NCBI RefSeq assembly: GCF_024346955.1
Contig: NZ_AP024884.1
Location: forward strand, 186,001-250,000
Source of the DNA: Vibrio mangrovi
GTDB taxonomy: Bacteria > Pseudomonadota > Gammaproteobacteria > Enterobacterales > Vibrionaceae
Length of the DNA: 64,000 nt
Reading direction: 5' to 3'
Shown here: positions 33,113 to 42,638 of the stretch, one piece after another
How the letters are laid out: each line of letters opens with the position of its first letter
How positions within the stretch are numbered: the stretch's first letter is position 1
Program-made: the position numbers and the translations under genes
Notes under the pieces: model-generated
What the model saw: only the letters and a program-made list of their open reading frames with translations
Told to the model about the DNA's origin: nothing
Databases searched by the model: none

Positions 33113-33601
33113 TTAACTGTGATTTTCGCGTTTTACATAATGGAGCGGTAATGCAGTTGAATCGACAATCTTACGCAGTATGAATGAAGATTTCACACCC
33201 GATACGCCCTGTATACGGGTGATCTTACCCAGCAGTATATCGTGATAACTATCCATATCTGCTACGGCAATTTTGAGCTGATAATCGGCATCGTGGCCAG
33301 TAATGACATAGCATTCCATAACCTCGGGGATTTCTGCGATCGCTTGCTCAAAGGCAGCAAAACGCTCGGGGATATGTTTATCCATACTGATATGCAGCAG
33401 AGCAATCAGATTCAGTCCAATCTGGCGTTCGTTTACCCGGGCGACATACTGGTCGATCACGCCATTTTCCTGAAGCTGGCGAACCCGGCGTGAGCAGGGA
33501 GCTGCGGTCAGACCAATACGATCAGCAAGCTCCTGATTGGAGAGTGAACCGTCTTGCTGTAACTCATACAGAATCTTTATATCATAACGATCGAGTTGCA
33601 T
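33113..33601 (-). CDS. Lrp/AsnC-family transcriptional regulator
   Basis: 162 residues: helix-turn-helix (DRYDIKILYELQQDGSLSNQELADRIGLTAAPCSRRVRQLQE) and RAM domain with CYVITGHDADYQLKIAV. The start is ATG 33601, beginning MQLDRYDIK; an ATG at 33622 is possible. It is divergent from leuA, 216 bases away, and may control it in response to leucine or a related amino acid. Confidence 0.9.
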   Translation of the reverse strand: MQLDRYDIKILYELQQDGSLSNQELADRIGLTAAPCSRRVRQLQENGVIDQYVARVNERQIGLNLIALLHISMDKHIPERFAAFEQAIAEIPEVMECYVITGHDADYQLKIAVADMDSYHDILLGKITRIQGVSGVKSSFILRKIVDSTALPLHYVKRENHS

Positions 33602-33817
33602 TTTATTTTTCTCATAAATCATAGTGAGCAATACTATATAATATAAATGGATAATTACTTATATTAAATTGCGTTTGGGTTGAAAAATAGCCAATTTACG
33701 CAACCCTATTTCTTTGCACCTTGATTAAACTGGATTCTATGGAAACTTCCTGAATCCGGCTGCCTGTGAGCCGTGGATTTTCTGCCGACACCCACATAAC
33801 TTTCAAGGATTATAATT

Positions 33818-35482
33818 ATGTTTGATTTTCGTAAATACCGAGCCTTCGAACCGATTCGTTTAACCGATCGTACCTGGCCTGATCAGGTGATTACACAAGC
33901 ACCGGGCTGGTGTAGCGTTGATCTGCGTGATGGAAATCAGGCACTGATCAATCCAATGGATGTTGCTAAGAAAACCCGTATGTTCCAGCTGTTGGTGAAG
34001 CTTGGCTTTAAAGAGATTGAAGTCGGTTTTCCCGCCGCGTCGCAGCCGGATTTCGATTTTGTCCGTGCTTTGATCGACAATGATTTAATTCCCGATGACG
34101 TATCAGTGCAAATTCTGACTCAGGCTCGTGAGGAGTTAATCGCCCGCTCGTTTGATGCTTTAAAAGGTGTGAAGAAAGCGGTTGTTCATGTTTACAACTC
34201 AACCTCGACCGTTCAGCGTGAGCAAGTCTTCGGGAAAGACCGTGAAGGTATCAAAGCCATTGCCGTTCAGGGTGCTCGCTGGGTGCGTGAATACGCGGAG
34301 CTGAATCCGGAGACTGAATGGGCATTTCAATATTCCCCGGAAAGTTTTACCGGTACAGAAATGGATTATGCGGTGGAAGTGTGCAATGCCGTGATTCAGG
34401 AATGGCAACCGGAGACGGGGCGTCGTGTTATTCTGAATTTGCCGGCGACAGTTGAGATGTCGACTCCCAATATTTATGCCGACCAGATTGAGTACTTCTG
34501 CCGCAGTGTGAATCATCGCGATCAGGTTGAGATCAGTCTGCATACTCACAATGACCGCGGTTGTGGTGTCGCGGCTGCGGAGCTCGGTGTCATGGCTGGT
34601 GCTGATCGGATCGAAGGGACTTTGCTGGGGAATGGTGAGCGTACGGGCAATATGGATATTGTGACGATGGGAATGAACCTCTATTCTCAGGGCATCGATC
34701 CTGAGCTCGATTTTTCTGATATTCAGGAAATCATCGAAGTGGTTGAATATTGCACCGAGCTGCCGGTATCGGCGCGTCATCCCTGGGCCGGAGAATTGGT
34801 GTATACCGCCTTTTCGGGCAGTCATCAGGATGCGATCCGCAAGTCGATGCAATATCACGAAAAGCATCAGTTACCGCACTGGCAAGTGGCTTATCTGCCG
34901 ATTGATCCGCGTGATATCGGCAGAGATTATGAAGCCGTGGTCCGGATTAACAGCCAGAGTGGTAAAGGCGGTGTCGCACTGATTCTGGAGCGTGACCACA
35001 ATATTAGCTTGCCTAAGTGGATGCACAGTGAGGTGAGTCAGGTGGTCCAGAAAGCTACGGAAAGTAGCGGTGCAGAAATTACCTCGCAGGAGATCAAAGC
35101 GATTTTCGAACAGTATTTCGTTACCTGTAATCCGCAATGGATGCTGGAAGGATATGATGTCCGCACCGGGCAGAGTAAGGTTGCCGGAGAGTTCCGTATC
35201 CCGGCTATCAAGCCGGCGTTATATGGTGAAGGTCACGGTATTGTAGAAGCATTCGTCAATGCTTTGGAAAAGCGGTTCGGTATTGAGATTCGGGTAACTC
35301 ATTTGGATGAAAGTGCTCTTTCCGCCACGACCGATGCTCAGGCTCAGGCATGCATTGCTTTAGATGTCGCCGGTCACCGGTATTGTAGTGTGACGACTGG
35401 TGAAGATACCTCCGCAGCGGTATTACAAGGTGTTCTGACAGCCTTTGCCCGCAGTCAGTTAGCGCAGCAAATTGCTGCATAA
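33818..35482 (+). CDS. leuA: 2-isopropylmalate synthase, long form
   Basis: First enzyme of leucine synthesis: condenses 2-oxoisovalerate with acetyl-CoA. 554 residues. The catalytic segment is VDLRDGNQALINP (Arg37, Asp38), the metal-binding histidines are in EISLHTHNDRG, and GNGERTGNMDI follows. The C-terminal allosteric domain (about 430-554) is present. The opening FDFRKYRAFEPI and GWCSVDLRDGNQ are typical of the LeuA2 group. It stands apart from leuBCD. CAAGGATTATAATT precedes the ATG. A second leuA elsewhere in the genome is likely. Confidence 0.93.
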   Translation: MFDFRKYRAFEPIRLTDRTWPDQVITQAPGWCSVDLRDGNQALINPMDVAKKTRMFQLLVKLGFKEIEVGFPAASQPDFDFVRALIDNDLIPDDVSVQILTQAREELIARSFDALKGVKKAVVHVYNSTSTVQREQVFGKDREGIKAIAVQGARWVREYAELNPETEWAFQYSPESFTGTEMDYAVEVCNAVIQEWQPETGRRVILNLPATVEMSTPNIYADQIEYFCRSVNHRDQVEISLHTHNDRGCGVAAAELGVMAGADRIEGTLLGNGERTGNMDIVTMGMNLYSQGIDPELDFSDIQEIIEVVEYCTELPVSARHPWAGELVYTAFSGSHQDAIRKSMQYHEKHQLPHWQVAYLPIDPRDIGRDYEAVVRINSQSGKGGVALILERDHNISLPKWMHSEVSQVVQKATESSGAEITSQEIKAIFEQYFVTCNPQWMLEGYDVRTGQSKVAGEFRIPAIKPALYGEGHGIVEAFVNALEKRFGIEIRVTHLDESALSATTDAQAQACIALDVAGHRYCSVTTGEDTSAAVLQGVLTAFARSQLAQQIAA

Positions 35483-35624
35483 TCCGATGTTGCATGATCC
35501 TGAATGTCGGCAAACTGCCGACATGAAAGCTGAAATATGCTCCCGTTTTATGTAACACTATCTCTGGTAGTTGAAAACTGGGATAGTTAGCCATATAACA
35601 TTATAAAAGAACGAGGAGATTTTT

Positions 35625-36005
35625 ATGAAGGATCAAAGGCTTATTCAGAAAGTAGAACAGCTCAGCAGTGCCGGGTGCCACTATCGTATTGAAGAGTTGG
35701 CTACTATTTATTCCCCGGACCTTGTTATACATATCTTGCAGGAAGATTCATCTCTGCTCACTTTTGATTATCAGCAGAATCTGGATTTTTTCCGTTCTTT
35801 GCGAGACTCCGGAGCTTCTCCATTAGATACGACGGCGGACTTTAATCTGGCTGAAGTTCAGAATGGAACGGGGTTTGTTACTGTGACAAGGATCTTAGAC
35901 CTTGGTGCCGGGCCGAAAAAGATTATATTTAACCTGTTCCTTGAAGAAACCTCAGAAGGATGGCAGATTTTCCGGGAACAGGCCGTTATTCTTGGTGATG
36001 CCTGA
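35625..36005 (+). CDS. NTF2-like small protein
   Basis: 126 residues. The start is an amphipathic helix with the pattern of NTF2-like folds (IEELATIYSPDLVIHILQED), then beta strands (FVTVTRILDLG, KIIFNLFLEETSEGWQIFREQAVIL). I do not recognise a specific family. The ATG follows CGAGGAGATTTTT. The next gene starts 49 bases later and is likely co-transcribed. Confidence 0.75.
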   Translation: MKDQRLIQKVEQLSSAGCHYRIEELATIYSPDLVIHILQEDSSLLTFDYQQNLDFFRSLRDSGASPLDTTADFNLAEVQNGTGFVTVTRILDLGAGPKKIIFNLFLEETSEGWQIFREQAVILGDA

Positions 36006-36054
36006 CCACCAGTATCAGATGTTCCTGAATATTTTAAACAGACGTGTAATAAAA

Positions 36055-36405
36055 ATGAAAAATCCACCAAGACCTCAAAACAGACATGCCGCATATCATG
36101 CGCATGTCTATTTCGATAGCAGTACCTTAGGGTTTGCGACTGAGTTGTGTCATACCGCCGGTGAAAAGTTTTCTCTGAAAGTCGGCCGGGTTCATCAACG
36201 GCTCGTTGGTCCTCATACGAAATGGAGCTGCCAGATTCGTTTCGGCCATGCTGATTTCGACCATCTGATTCCCTGGCTAGACAAGCATCGGGGAGATTTA
36301 AGTGTCCTGATTCATGCAGATACGGGGAATGATCTGGAAGATCACACCAAATATGCCTACTGGCTGGGTGATGCAGTTGAGCTGAATCTGAGTGTACTTC
36401 ACTAA
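36055..36405 (+). CDS. DOPA 4,5-dioxygenase-family protein
   Basis: 116 residues matching the DOPA dioxygenase-like family (PF08883): AAYHAHVYFDSST near the N-terminus provides the metal histidines, and GPHTKWSCQIRFGHADFDHLIPWL and LSVLIHADTGNDLEDH are the later conserved segments. Bacterial members may cleave catechols but are mostly untested. The start is ATG 36055, just before the family core; an open frame extends upstream to 35902 but overlaps the previous gene and adds no family residues. Confidence 0.85.
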   Translation: MKNPPRPQNRHAAYHAHVYFDSSTLGFATELCHTAGEKFSLKVGRVHQRLVGPHTKWSCQIRFGHADFDHLIPWLDKHRGDLSVLIHADTGNDLEDHTKYAYWLGDAVELNLSVLH

Positions 36406-36625
36406 TCTCAACTCCTCATTGCCGGGAGAGATCGGTTTTGGCGGAGGAATGCTGTTGATCGCGATTTTGCCGGCTTTTCTCCCTAAGTTTCTCGTTGGCT
36501 CTTTTGTCGGCACCCGGTTGAGACTTTCTGCCAACAATGAATACATCATCCGGGTGATCAAAATACTGCTGAGCTTACTGGCAATCCACATGGTCATCCG
36601 CGTGTTACTGCTGCAAAGCGGGTAG
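36406..36625 (+). pseudogene. internally deleted TauE/SafE (TSUP) permease remnant
   Basis: Directly after the previous stop the frame encodes the first-helix motif GFGGGMLLIAILPAFLP of sulfite exporter TauE/SafE proteins, followed at once by GSFVGTRLRLSANNEYIIRVIKILLSLLAIHMVIRVL, which is the last-helices pattern of the same family. A normal member has about 240-260 residues, so the middle (about 170 residues) is missing. The reading frame remains open. It is not clear that a start codon is still used. Confidence 0.6.
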
Positions 36626-36759
36626 CTATTGCTGTATTTTGGGTGTGTTTGTTTGCTGTGTTATAAAATAACTATTTGATTTAAAAAGAATTGATATTGT
36701 TGGTTAAGCTTTGGATACAAAAGTAGTGTCTATCTGACTGTAACATATTTGGTATTTAG

Positions 36760-36972
36760 TTAAGAATTTTCTGCTTTCTTAACCTGTGACTTATAAACCC
36801 CATCAAAGGATAAAAGTCTTACTTCCATTACTGCACCAAAATACTCAAGCTGTACCAGAGGTTCGTCCTTTTGCTTAAGCTGAAAACTGAATGTTTCATA
36901 AAGAGATGCAATAAAGTCTTTAACTGACTGATCAGCTTCTGTCAGAGAATGGGATAAATTATCTTGTTTCAT
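36760..36972 (-). CDS. hypothetical small protein
   Basis: 70 residues, acidic and hydrophilic, with no Cys. It begins MKQDNLSHSLTEADQ and ends in a Lys/Asp-rich tail; LVQLEYFGAVMEVRLLSFDG is the only hydrophobic stretch and could be two beta strands. The start is ATG 36972, because AAGG lies six bases upstream; an ATG at 36990 is less likely. Function not recognised. Confidence 0.6.
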   Translation of the reverse strand: MKQDNLSHSLTEADQSVKDFIASLYETFSFQLKQKDEPLVQLEYFGAVMEVRLLSFDGVYKSQVKKAENS

Positions 36973-37286
36973 TTTAAACCTTGCCAACATTAATAAATAT
37001 TAGAATTATTAGTTCACAGAATAAATAATATTGTTTTCTGAATTATTATATTTTTACTATAAGTAAAGAGAATAGTGAATGTTATTTATATGAAAATGGA
37101 TAAATTGATAAGTATATAATAAATTTGTCAGTTAAATTAAATGGTATGCTAAATTCTACTGACTGTAATAATGAAATATATCTAACAACCAAGTAATGAG
37201 AATATTAATTTGTATAATCACTATTTCTCACCAAGGAATATTACATGATTCTAGTTTTTTATCTCATATCAAGTCAACTTAAAATT
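36973..37286. other. AT-rich intergenic region
   Basis: 314 bases with low G+C between two minus-strand genes. No gene, hairpin or repeat of note is seen. Confidence 0.4.
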
Positions 37287-38168
37287 CTACTCTTTTATTG
37301 ATAGATGTGATACTAATTGAGCCACTTCATTTTTTTGATGAGGGTTGAGTCGGCGGAAGGCTTCTACGATTAGAATATCTCTATAATGCTGATACCGTCT
37401 CAGTTGGTGGAAAGCAGTAAACTGCTCCATTTCACTTGTAAAATCAGCATGAGAGTTTAGATTAAATCCAAGGCGAACCCTGGCACCAATTGAAATTGAA
37501 AATGGAGTTGTTTTGTTCTGGTCTTCCAACACACTATATTGATATTTTGATAATCCTAATACTTTAGCCATCGTATATGATGTTATATTATTTTCTATTC
37601 TAAATCGCTTTATGGTAATAGCCACTGAACGATAGTAATCAATAGCAAAAGCACGTAAATCTAAAACACTAGGTGGGAATAATTGGTCATATTTATCTTT
37701 ACTGTAAAATTTAGACTGCGTATTTCTCTTGAATATTGAAAAGCCCTGTCTTGAATCGTTATCAAGCAACGTTTCGATCATATCAAGAATAGTGTTAAAC
37801 TGTTTGGAAGATAGTCTACCAATACACATTAACACTTTAATAGCATTATCATCCATACCACGGAATTGTTCTTTTACCTTTAATCCATAGTAAAAACTTG
37901 TTGGAGGAACCATAGTGACCCATGAATATGCAGCAACAAAATGAATTGGTCTCATTGATGAATAGCTTTGTTGCATATATTTTTTCAAAGTTTCTCCACT
38001 AAGTCCTCCAAAACGTTTTTTCAATTCATTAAAAGTAATTCCTTGTATTCTTTTCACATAAGACATACCCATAGCAATATCAGAGTCTATATTTCTTAAC
38101 ATTTCATCCAGATGAGCAATTTCTTGATCAGATGCAATTACAATGTTTTTATTCTTTTGGTCCAACAT
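37287..38168 (-). CDS. hypothetical protein with XRE-like helix-turn-helix
   Basis: 293 residues, cytoplasmic. The first half is helical with ITFNELKKRFGGLSGETLKKYMQ (a helix-turn-helix-like stretch), and the later part has a Cro/C1-type pattern, ITSYTMAKVLGLSKYQYSVLEDQNKTTPFSI, followed by a helix with HYRDILIVEAFRRLNPHQKNEV. The base composition is lower in G+C than its neighbours, hinting at transfer. The start is ATG 38168, six bases from an AGG; a TTG at 38174 is an alternative. Role unknown; a DNA-binding regulator is the most likely reading. Confidence 0.75.
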   Translation of the reverse strand: MLDQKNKNIVIASDQEIAHLDEMLRNIDSDIAMGMSYVKRIQGITFNELKKRFGGLSGETLKKYMQQSYSSMRPIHFVAAYSWVTMVPPTSFYYGLKVKEQFRGMDDNAIKVLMCIGRLSSKQFNTILDMIETLLDNDSRQGFSIFKRNTQSKFYSKDKYDQLFPPSVLDLRAFAIDYYRSVAITIKRFRIENNITSYTMAKVLGLSKYQYSVLEDQNKTTPFSISIGARVRLGFNLNSHADFTSEMEQFTAFHQLRRYQHYRDILIVEAFRRLNPHQKNEVAQLVSHLSIKE

Positions 38169-38302
38169 ATACAACCTAACTCGGATTTATTATCTCATAA
38201 TAATTATACAATTAATTACATAGCTACGGAGGTTATTAAATTTTTCAGATATGTCAATCCTGTTCGTGTATATGGATAAACCCATGCCATTTTCCTTTTA
38301 AG

Positions 38303-38365
38303 GGAAGTCCGGGCAGTGAGTCCGGTGCCGTCAGAGATCACTTGGCACTCGGAGTGAGGGCTTCC
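38303..38365. ncRNA. possible structured RNA in intergenic region
   Basis: A 63-base G+C-rich island in an AT-rich gap. Outer stem: GGAAGTCC (38303-38310) with GGGCTTCC (38358-38365), eight pairs with one U-G. Inner stem: CCGGTGCC (38322-38329) with GGCACTCGG (38344-38352), eight pairs and a one-base bulge, 14-nt loop. No T run follows. It could be an RNA element, a remnant or chance. The remaining gap up to 38511 shows nothing else. Confidence 0.35.
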
Positions 38366-38511
38366 ATTGATGGAGATTGAGCACACCAAAACCACTACAA
38401 ATTGATTTAAGTTGCACTATCGGGCGTTTATGCAAAGAAGTTCTTTCCTTGCTTGTTTGAGGTCAGTAAACTTTAATTTGCTTATATTCTTATCAAGGAA
38501 CGGGTTTACCC

Positions 38512-39459
38512 ATGAATATCGTTAATATTCTGATCGACAATGTCTTCACAGTACCTGTCGCTCTGCTTATCTTTGTTCTCATCTTTCTCAAGTCTTCTAT
38601 TATTTTTGTACCTCAGAACCAGGCCTATTTGATTGAGCGGTTTGGTAAATACCTTGCAACCAAAGAAGCAGGGTTAAACTTTTTATTCCCTTTTATTGAT
38701 AAAATTGCTGCTGTTCGTTCATTAAAGGAACAGGCGGTTGACGTACCACAACAAGGGGCGATTACCAAAGATAATATTTCTCTGCATGTCGATGGTGTGC
38801 TGTATTTCCGGGTACTTGACCCATATAAGGCCACATATGGTGTCGATGATTATATTTTTGCCGTGACTCAGTTATCGCAAACAACAATGCGTTCTGAGTT
38901 AGGTAAGATGGAATTAGATAAAACCTTTGAAGAACGAGATGCTCTCAATACAAATATTGTATCGGCGATCAATGAAGCGGCCGGACCTTGGGGTATTCAG
39001 GTATTGCGCTATGAAATCAAAGATATTATTCCGCCACAATCTGTCATGGAAGCAATGGAAGCTCAAATGAAAGCCGAGCGGGTTAAACGTGCTCAGATTT
39101 TGGAATCTGAAGGGGATCGTCAGGCCGCGATTAACCGAGCTGAGGGAGAGAAGCAGTCTATCGTTTTATCTGCTGAAGCGGATAAAGCAGAAAAGATACT
39201 TCGGGCTGAAGGGGAAGCGAAAGCCATCATTGCTGTTGCGAATGCACAGGCAGAAGCGCTGCGGACGGTGGGTGAATCAGCTAATACTGAAAGTGGTCAA
39301 AAAGCTATCCAGCTTGAGCTGGCAACGAAAGCTATCGAAGCCAAGCAGGCGATTGCGAAAGAGTCTTCGATGGTCATCCTGCCTGATAATGCAACCGATG
39401 CAAGCTCTATCGTTGCTCAGGCGACATCCATCATTAGTCAATTGAATAAGAGTCGGTAA
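38512..39459 (+). CDS. SPFH-domain membrane protein (stomatin/slipin, QmcA-like)
   Basis: 315 residues. One N-terminal membrane helix (about 10-32), then an SPFH/band-7 domain (about 35-200) with LIERFGKYLATKEAGLNFLFPFIDKI, then a long Ala/Glu/Lys/Gln-rich helix (KAEKILRAEGEAKAIIAVANAQAEALRTVGESA). Members form oligomeric membrane scaffolds and often partner with NfeD proteins. The NfeD-like gene overlaps its stop by one base. CAAGGAACGGGTTTACCC precedes the ATG. Confidence 0.93.
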   Translation: MNIVNILIDNVFTVPVALLIFVLIFLKSSIIFVPQNQAYLIERFGKYLATKEAGLNFLFPFIDKIAAVRSLKEQAVDVPQQGAITKDNISLHVDGVLYFRVLDPYKATYGVDDYIFAVTQLSQTTMRSELGKMELDKTFEERDALNTNIVSAINEAAGPWGIQVLRYEIKDIIPPQSVMEAMEAQMKAERVKRAQILESEGDRQAAINRAEGEKQSIVLSAEADKAEKILRAEGEAKAIIAVANAQAEALRTVGESANTESGQKAIQLELATKAIEAKQAIAKESSMVILPDNATDASSIVAQATSIISQLNKSR

Positions 39460-39932
39460 TGGAATTTATTATATCTCATCTGATTCAGGCACTGGCTGTA
39501 CTTGGGTTGGTGTTGTTAGCAATAGAAGTCTGGGTGCTGGGACTGAGTACCTTCGTCTTATTGTTCATGGGAATCGGCTTACTGCTTACATCATTGTCAA
39601 TGTATATCGGATGGATTCCCATCACATGGCAATGGGCACTGATTGCCACCACATTGTATACATTGCTAACGGGTGCTGTATTGTGGCCTGTGTTTAAGCG
39701 AGCCCAGAAAACGCCAGAACATAAAACCGTGCAAAGTGATTTGATTGGACACAGTTTCTTCCTTCCGGAGGATACTGCACCGGACAAACCTGCGTCTTAT
39801 CGTTTTTCAGGGATTGAGTGGCGTCTGATTACCAGTGAACCTTTGGCAAAAGGCACTTTAGTGGAAGTTGTCAGTTTGCAGGTCGGTGAGCTGTTCATTC
39901 GGGCAAAAGAGTCTGATTCCGGCATAAATTAA
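39459..39932 (+). CDS. NfeD-like protein
   Basis: 157 residues. Three or four membrane helices within the first 90 residues, then a C-terminal soluble OB-fold (about 100-150: GHSFFLPEDTAPDKPASYRFSGIEWRLITSEPLAKGTLVEVVSL). This is the short NfeD form that pairs with SPFH proteins; the one-base overlap (TAATG) supports a complex. No protease domain is present. Confidence 0.9.
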   Translation: MEFIISHLIQALAVLGLVLLAIEVWVLGLSTFVLLFMGIGLLLTSLSMYIGWIPITWQWALIATTLYTLLTGAVLWPVFKRAQKTPEHKTVQSDLIGHSFFLPEDTAPDKPASYRFSGIEWRLITSEPLAKGTLVEVVSLQVGELFIRAKESDSGIN

Positions 39933-40130
39933 TATAGGTTGTGCCAGTGATGCGCAAAGTCTTTACTGGTTCTTGCCGAATCGATACTTGCGCATCTATT
40001 CCTCTTGGATATTACCTGATGCCGAGATGGATATAAGTCGGGAGCACAGATATTGCTCTACGGAGTAATGGGTGAATATCTGACAATGCTACCCTCCTTT
40101 GTTCAACAAGACATTATTCTAATTGGCGGC

Positions 40131-41018
40131 CTAATAAATCGAAGCATTAAAATGGCGGTAAACCGTTTTTACAAAGAGTTCGGTAACTGAGTTGAAGTTA
40201 CGGTTTTTCTTCCACAGAATAACACTCTGGATGGTTTTAGCCGGAGATATCGGGCGGAAGCAAATCGACTGATGATTTTCAATTAAGGAGTTGTTCAGGC
40301 AAATCGGATATCCCAACCCTTTTTCGACACACAGTAGCGCGCTTGGCAGCAGATTATAGGTTCCAAACGTTTTGATATAGTATTTGGTTTTGCCGAACCA
40401 GTTTTCAACTTCACTTTTGACCGCAGGACGGGAAGGGAGTAACACGGGAACTTTACAGAGATCCTGAATCGTTACCGCCTCTTTTTGGGCCAGTTCATCA
40501 TCAACATGCAGCAAAACTCCCCATTGTTCATTGCTGGGTAGTCTGATTACGTTGTATTTAGAAGTATCGACCGGATCAAGCAACATACAAATATCGATGA
40601 TGCCCTGATCCATTTTTTCCAGAATATCGTCGGTAGAACCTGTATACAGATTAAACGTAACATTCGGATATTCCTGTGAAAAAGGTCCCATCAGTTCATA
40701 TAGTTTTTCAGAACCCGATGATTCAATTGTACCGACTGCAACGCTACCTGAAATGAGAGAATTCGGATCGACCAGCTCTTTACTGGTTTGATCGGCCAGA
40801 TCCAGTATTTCACGAGCTCTTTTCTTCAGCAGTCGACCTTCAGCTGTCAGCTCGATAGAACGCTTTTCTTTTATAAACAGGTGGACGCCCAGATTTTCTT
40901 CCAGAACAATGAGTTGCCGACTGAGAGTTGGTTGAGTGATGTGCAACAAATCGGCAGCCTTCGTTATATTTTTCGTGTTTGCAACAGTTAAGAAATAGCG
41001 AAGAATTTTCAGATCCAT
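40131..41018 (-). CDS. LysR-family transcriptional regulator
   Basis: 295 residues. N-terminal HTH MDLKILRYFLTVANTKNITKAADLLHITQPTLSRQLIVLEENLG and an effector domain with SGSVAVGTIESSGSEKLYELM. The start is ATG 41018, the canonical family start; an in-frame GTG at 41036 is also possible. It lies downstream of the bgl operon on the same strand, beyond that operon's terminator, so it has its own promoter. It may regulate the operon, which has no other regulator next to it. Confidence 0.88.
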   Translation of the reverse strand: MDLKILRYFLTVANTKNITKAADLLHITQPTLSRQLIVLEENLGVHLFIKEKRSIELTAEGRLLKKRAREILDLADQTSKELVDPNSLISGSVAVGTIESSGSEKLYELMGPFSQEYPNVTFNLYTGSTDDILEKMDQGIIDICMLLDPVDTSKYNVIRLPSNEQWGVLLHVDDELAQKEAVTIQDLCKVPVLLPSRPAVKSEVENWFGKTKYYIKTFGTYNLLPSALLCVEKGLGYPICLNNSLIENHQSICFRPISPAKTIQSVILWKKNRNFNSVTELFVKTVYRHFNASIY

Positions 41019-41079
41019 GTTCGGTGTCACTACCACTAAAAGTTTAAAAAGAACAATATATCGTAATCAATAAAAAAAA

Positions 41080-41114
41080 GCGCTGTAATCTATCACATAT
41101 ATGGATTACAGCGC
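41080..41114 (-). terminator. rho-independent terminator of the bgl operon
   Basis: Perfect 11-bp stem GCGCTGTAATC (41080-41090) with GATTACAGCGC (41104-41114). On the minus strand it is followed by eight T residues (41072-41079). It lies about 50 bases after the porin stop. Confidence 0.9.
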
Positions 41115-41165
41115 ATTTACTCTACTCAGAGCATTGGGGGCAGTGGATTAGTGGATAAGATTAGA

Positions 41166-42524
41166 TTACCACCATACTTCGGCCTGAACACCGAAGGTCA
41201 GCTGGTCGTCTTTACCACTGTTGAACTTGAACTCGGAAATTTCATTTTCGATCGATTTCAGGTACGTGGTATAGAAACGGATTTCAGGGCGAGAACGCAA
41301 CATACTGGTTTTAACTTTCAGTGCGTGGAACGCTGTGAGTTTATATCCGGATTCATCCAAAGTTTGTGAGTTCGCTTTGGTCGACTGGTTAAAGTAACCG
41401 ACTTCAACTCCGGTCTGGTTGAAGCGATCCCAGATATATGCCGGGCGAATTGCCGTTCTGACAAACTTGGTGTCTGCATTAGCCCGTTTGTCGTCTGCAC
41501 TGTATATATCGTCTCCGAATCCGGCAACAAACGCATGAGCAACAATGAAATCTGAGCCCAGATAGTTTTCACCCTGACTAATTAAACGGTAACTGTATCC
41601 CGTTGCGCCACCGTCAATATACATATAATCCGGGTTTGCATCGTTAATTTTTACCATATTACTGGCGATAGAGTTGCTACCGATTTGCAGAGTTAATTCG
41701 TTGAATCCACCGTCTTCAAATTTTGTTTTTAAAATACCAGTGGCAATCCAGGCATCTTTAAAATTAATATCAGCCTGCTGATCGGTCTTATTTGGCGAAT
41801 GATATTTGCCAGCTAATTCGAGTGTTGTGTCACCAAATACAGGAATATCCCGATAACGGAAGTCAACAAAGTTTGTATTTACAGCGCTATCATTGACATT
41901 GATATCTTCCCGTAATAAGGCTATATCAAGAAAGCCTGTTCCCATATCAATATTTTCCAGACCGACAGCTCCGGCAACTTTGGCGCGATGGAATTTCCAG
42001 TCCAGCATCTGAATCTCATGGTTGGCCAGTTTATGTTTACCAACCCAGAGCCGTGAACCGGGCAGGGCAGGGATAAAGCCGGTTGTGGTTACATACATAT
42101 CTGAGTATTGTAAATAACTGCCGTCAGCTTTTGGTGCATCGAACCAGCCGCTTGCTTTAGAGAGGCTGACATTACCGTCCAGAGTTACAGCTGCGGTGAC
42201 GGTTTTTCCCTCTTCATCAAAAACTTTCTGAATAAATTTCAGATCATACCAACCGGTATGTTCATTACCGAAACGTCCTACACTTCCCAGAGCATAGTGT
42301 TGTGGAGCACCATCGGTTGTCGTTGCGTAACCAGCGCGAAAATAACCGGAATAACGGAAGCCGTAATCTTTTTTGACTTCTTCTTTGACCTGTTTAACAA
42401 TCTGATCAATCTCTTCCTGTGTTAAATTACTGGTTTTTGCTTCTTCTGCGTGAATATATGGACTCACGGCAAAAACAGCGCCTGCGATTAATTTAATCAG
42501 TGTTTTATTACTATAATTTTTCAT
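41166..42524 (-). CDS. carbohydrate-specific outer-membrane porin (LamB/BglH family)
   Basis: 452 residues with a signal peptide (cleavage after IHA, about residue 26). A short charged helical segment (LTQEEIDQIVKQVKEEVKKD) precedes the beta barrel, which opens FRYSGYFRAGY and ends with an aromatic residue (VQAEVWW), as outer-membrane barrels do. Repeated motifs such as GYATTTDGAPQHYALGSVGRFGNE and WVGKHKLANHEIQMLDW match LamB/BglH porins. E. coli BglH is longer (538). Being third in a bgl operon suggests uptake of aryl-beta-glucosides. Confidence 0.88.
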   Translation of the reverse strand: MKNYSNKTLIKLIAGAVFAVSPYIHAEEAKTSNLTQEEIDQIVKQVKEEVKKDYGFRYSGYFRAGYATTTDGAPQHYALGSVGRFGNEHTGWYDLKFIQKVFDEEGKTVTAAVTLDGNVSLSKASGWFDAPKADGSYLQYSDMYVTTTGFIPALPGSRLWVGKHKLANHEIQMLDWKFHRAKVAGAVGLENIDMGTGFLDIALLREDINVNDSAVNTNFVDFRYRDIPVFGDTTLELAGKYHSPNKTDQQADINFKDAWIATGILKTKFEDGGFNELTLQIGSNSIASNMVKINDANPDYMYIDGGATGYSYRLISQGENYLGSDFIVAHAFVAGFGDDIYSADDKRANADTKFVRTAIRPAYIWDRFNQTGVEVGYFNQSTKANSQTLDESGYKLTAFHALKVKTSMLRSRPEIRFYTTYLKSIENEISEFKFNSGKDDQLTFGVQAEVWW

Positions 42525-42638
42525 AATATACCCAATTGATCACGTAAATAAAAAAATTATTTTAAAGTGAGTTTACCCGGTAGTTTTCTGGCTCCCACCA
42601 GAAAACTACTATTCTTTTATATGATTAATATCTATTGA

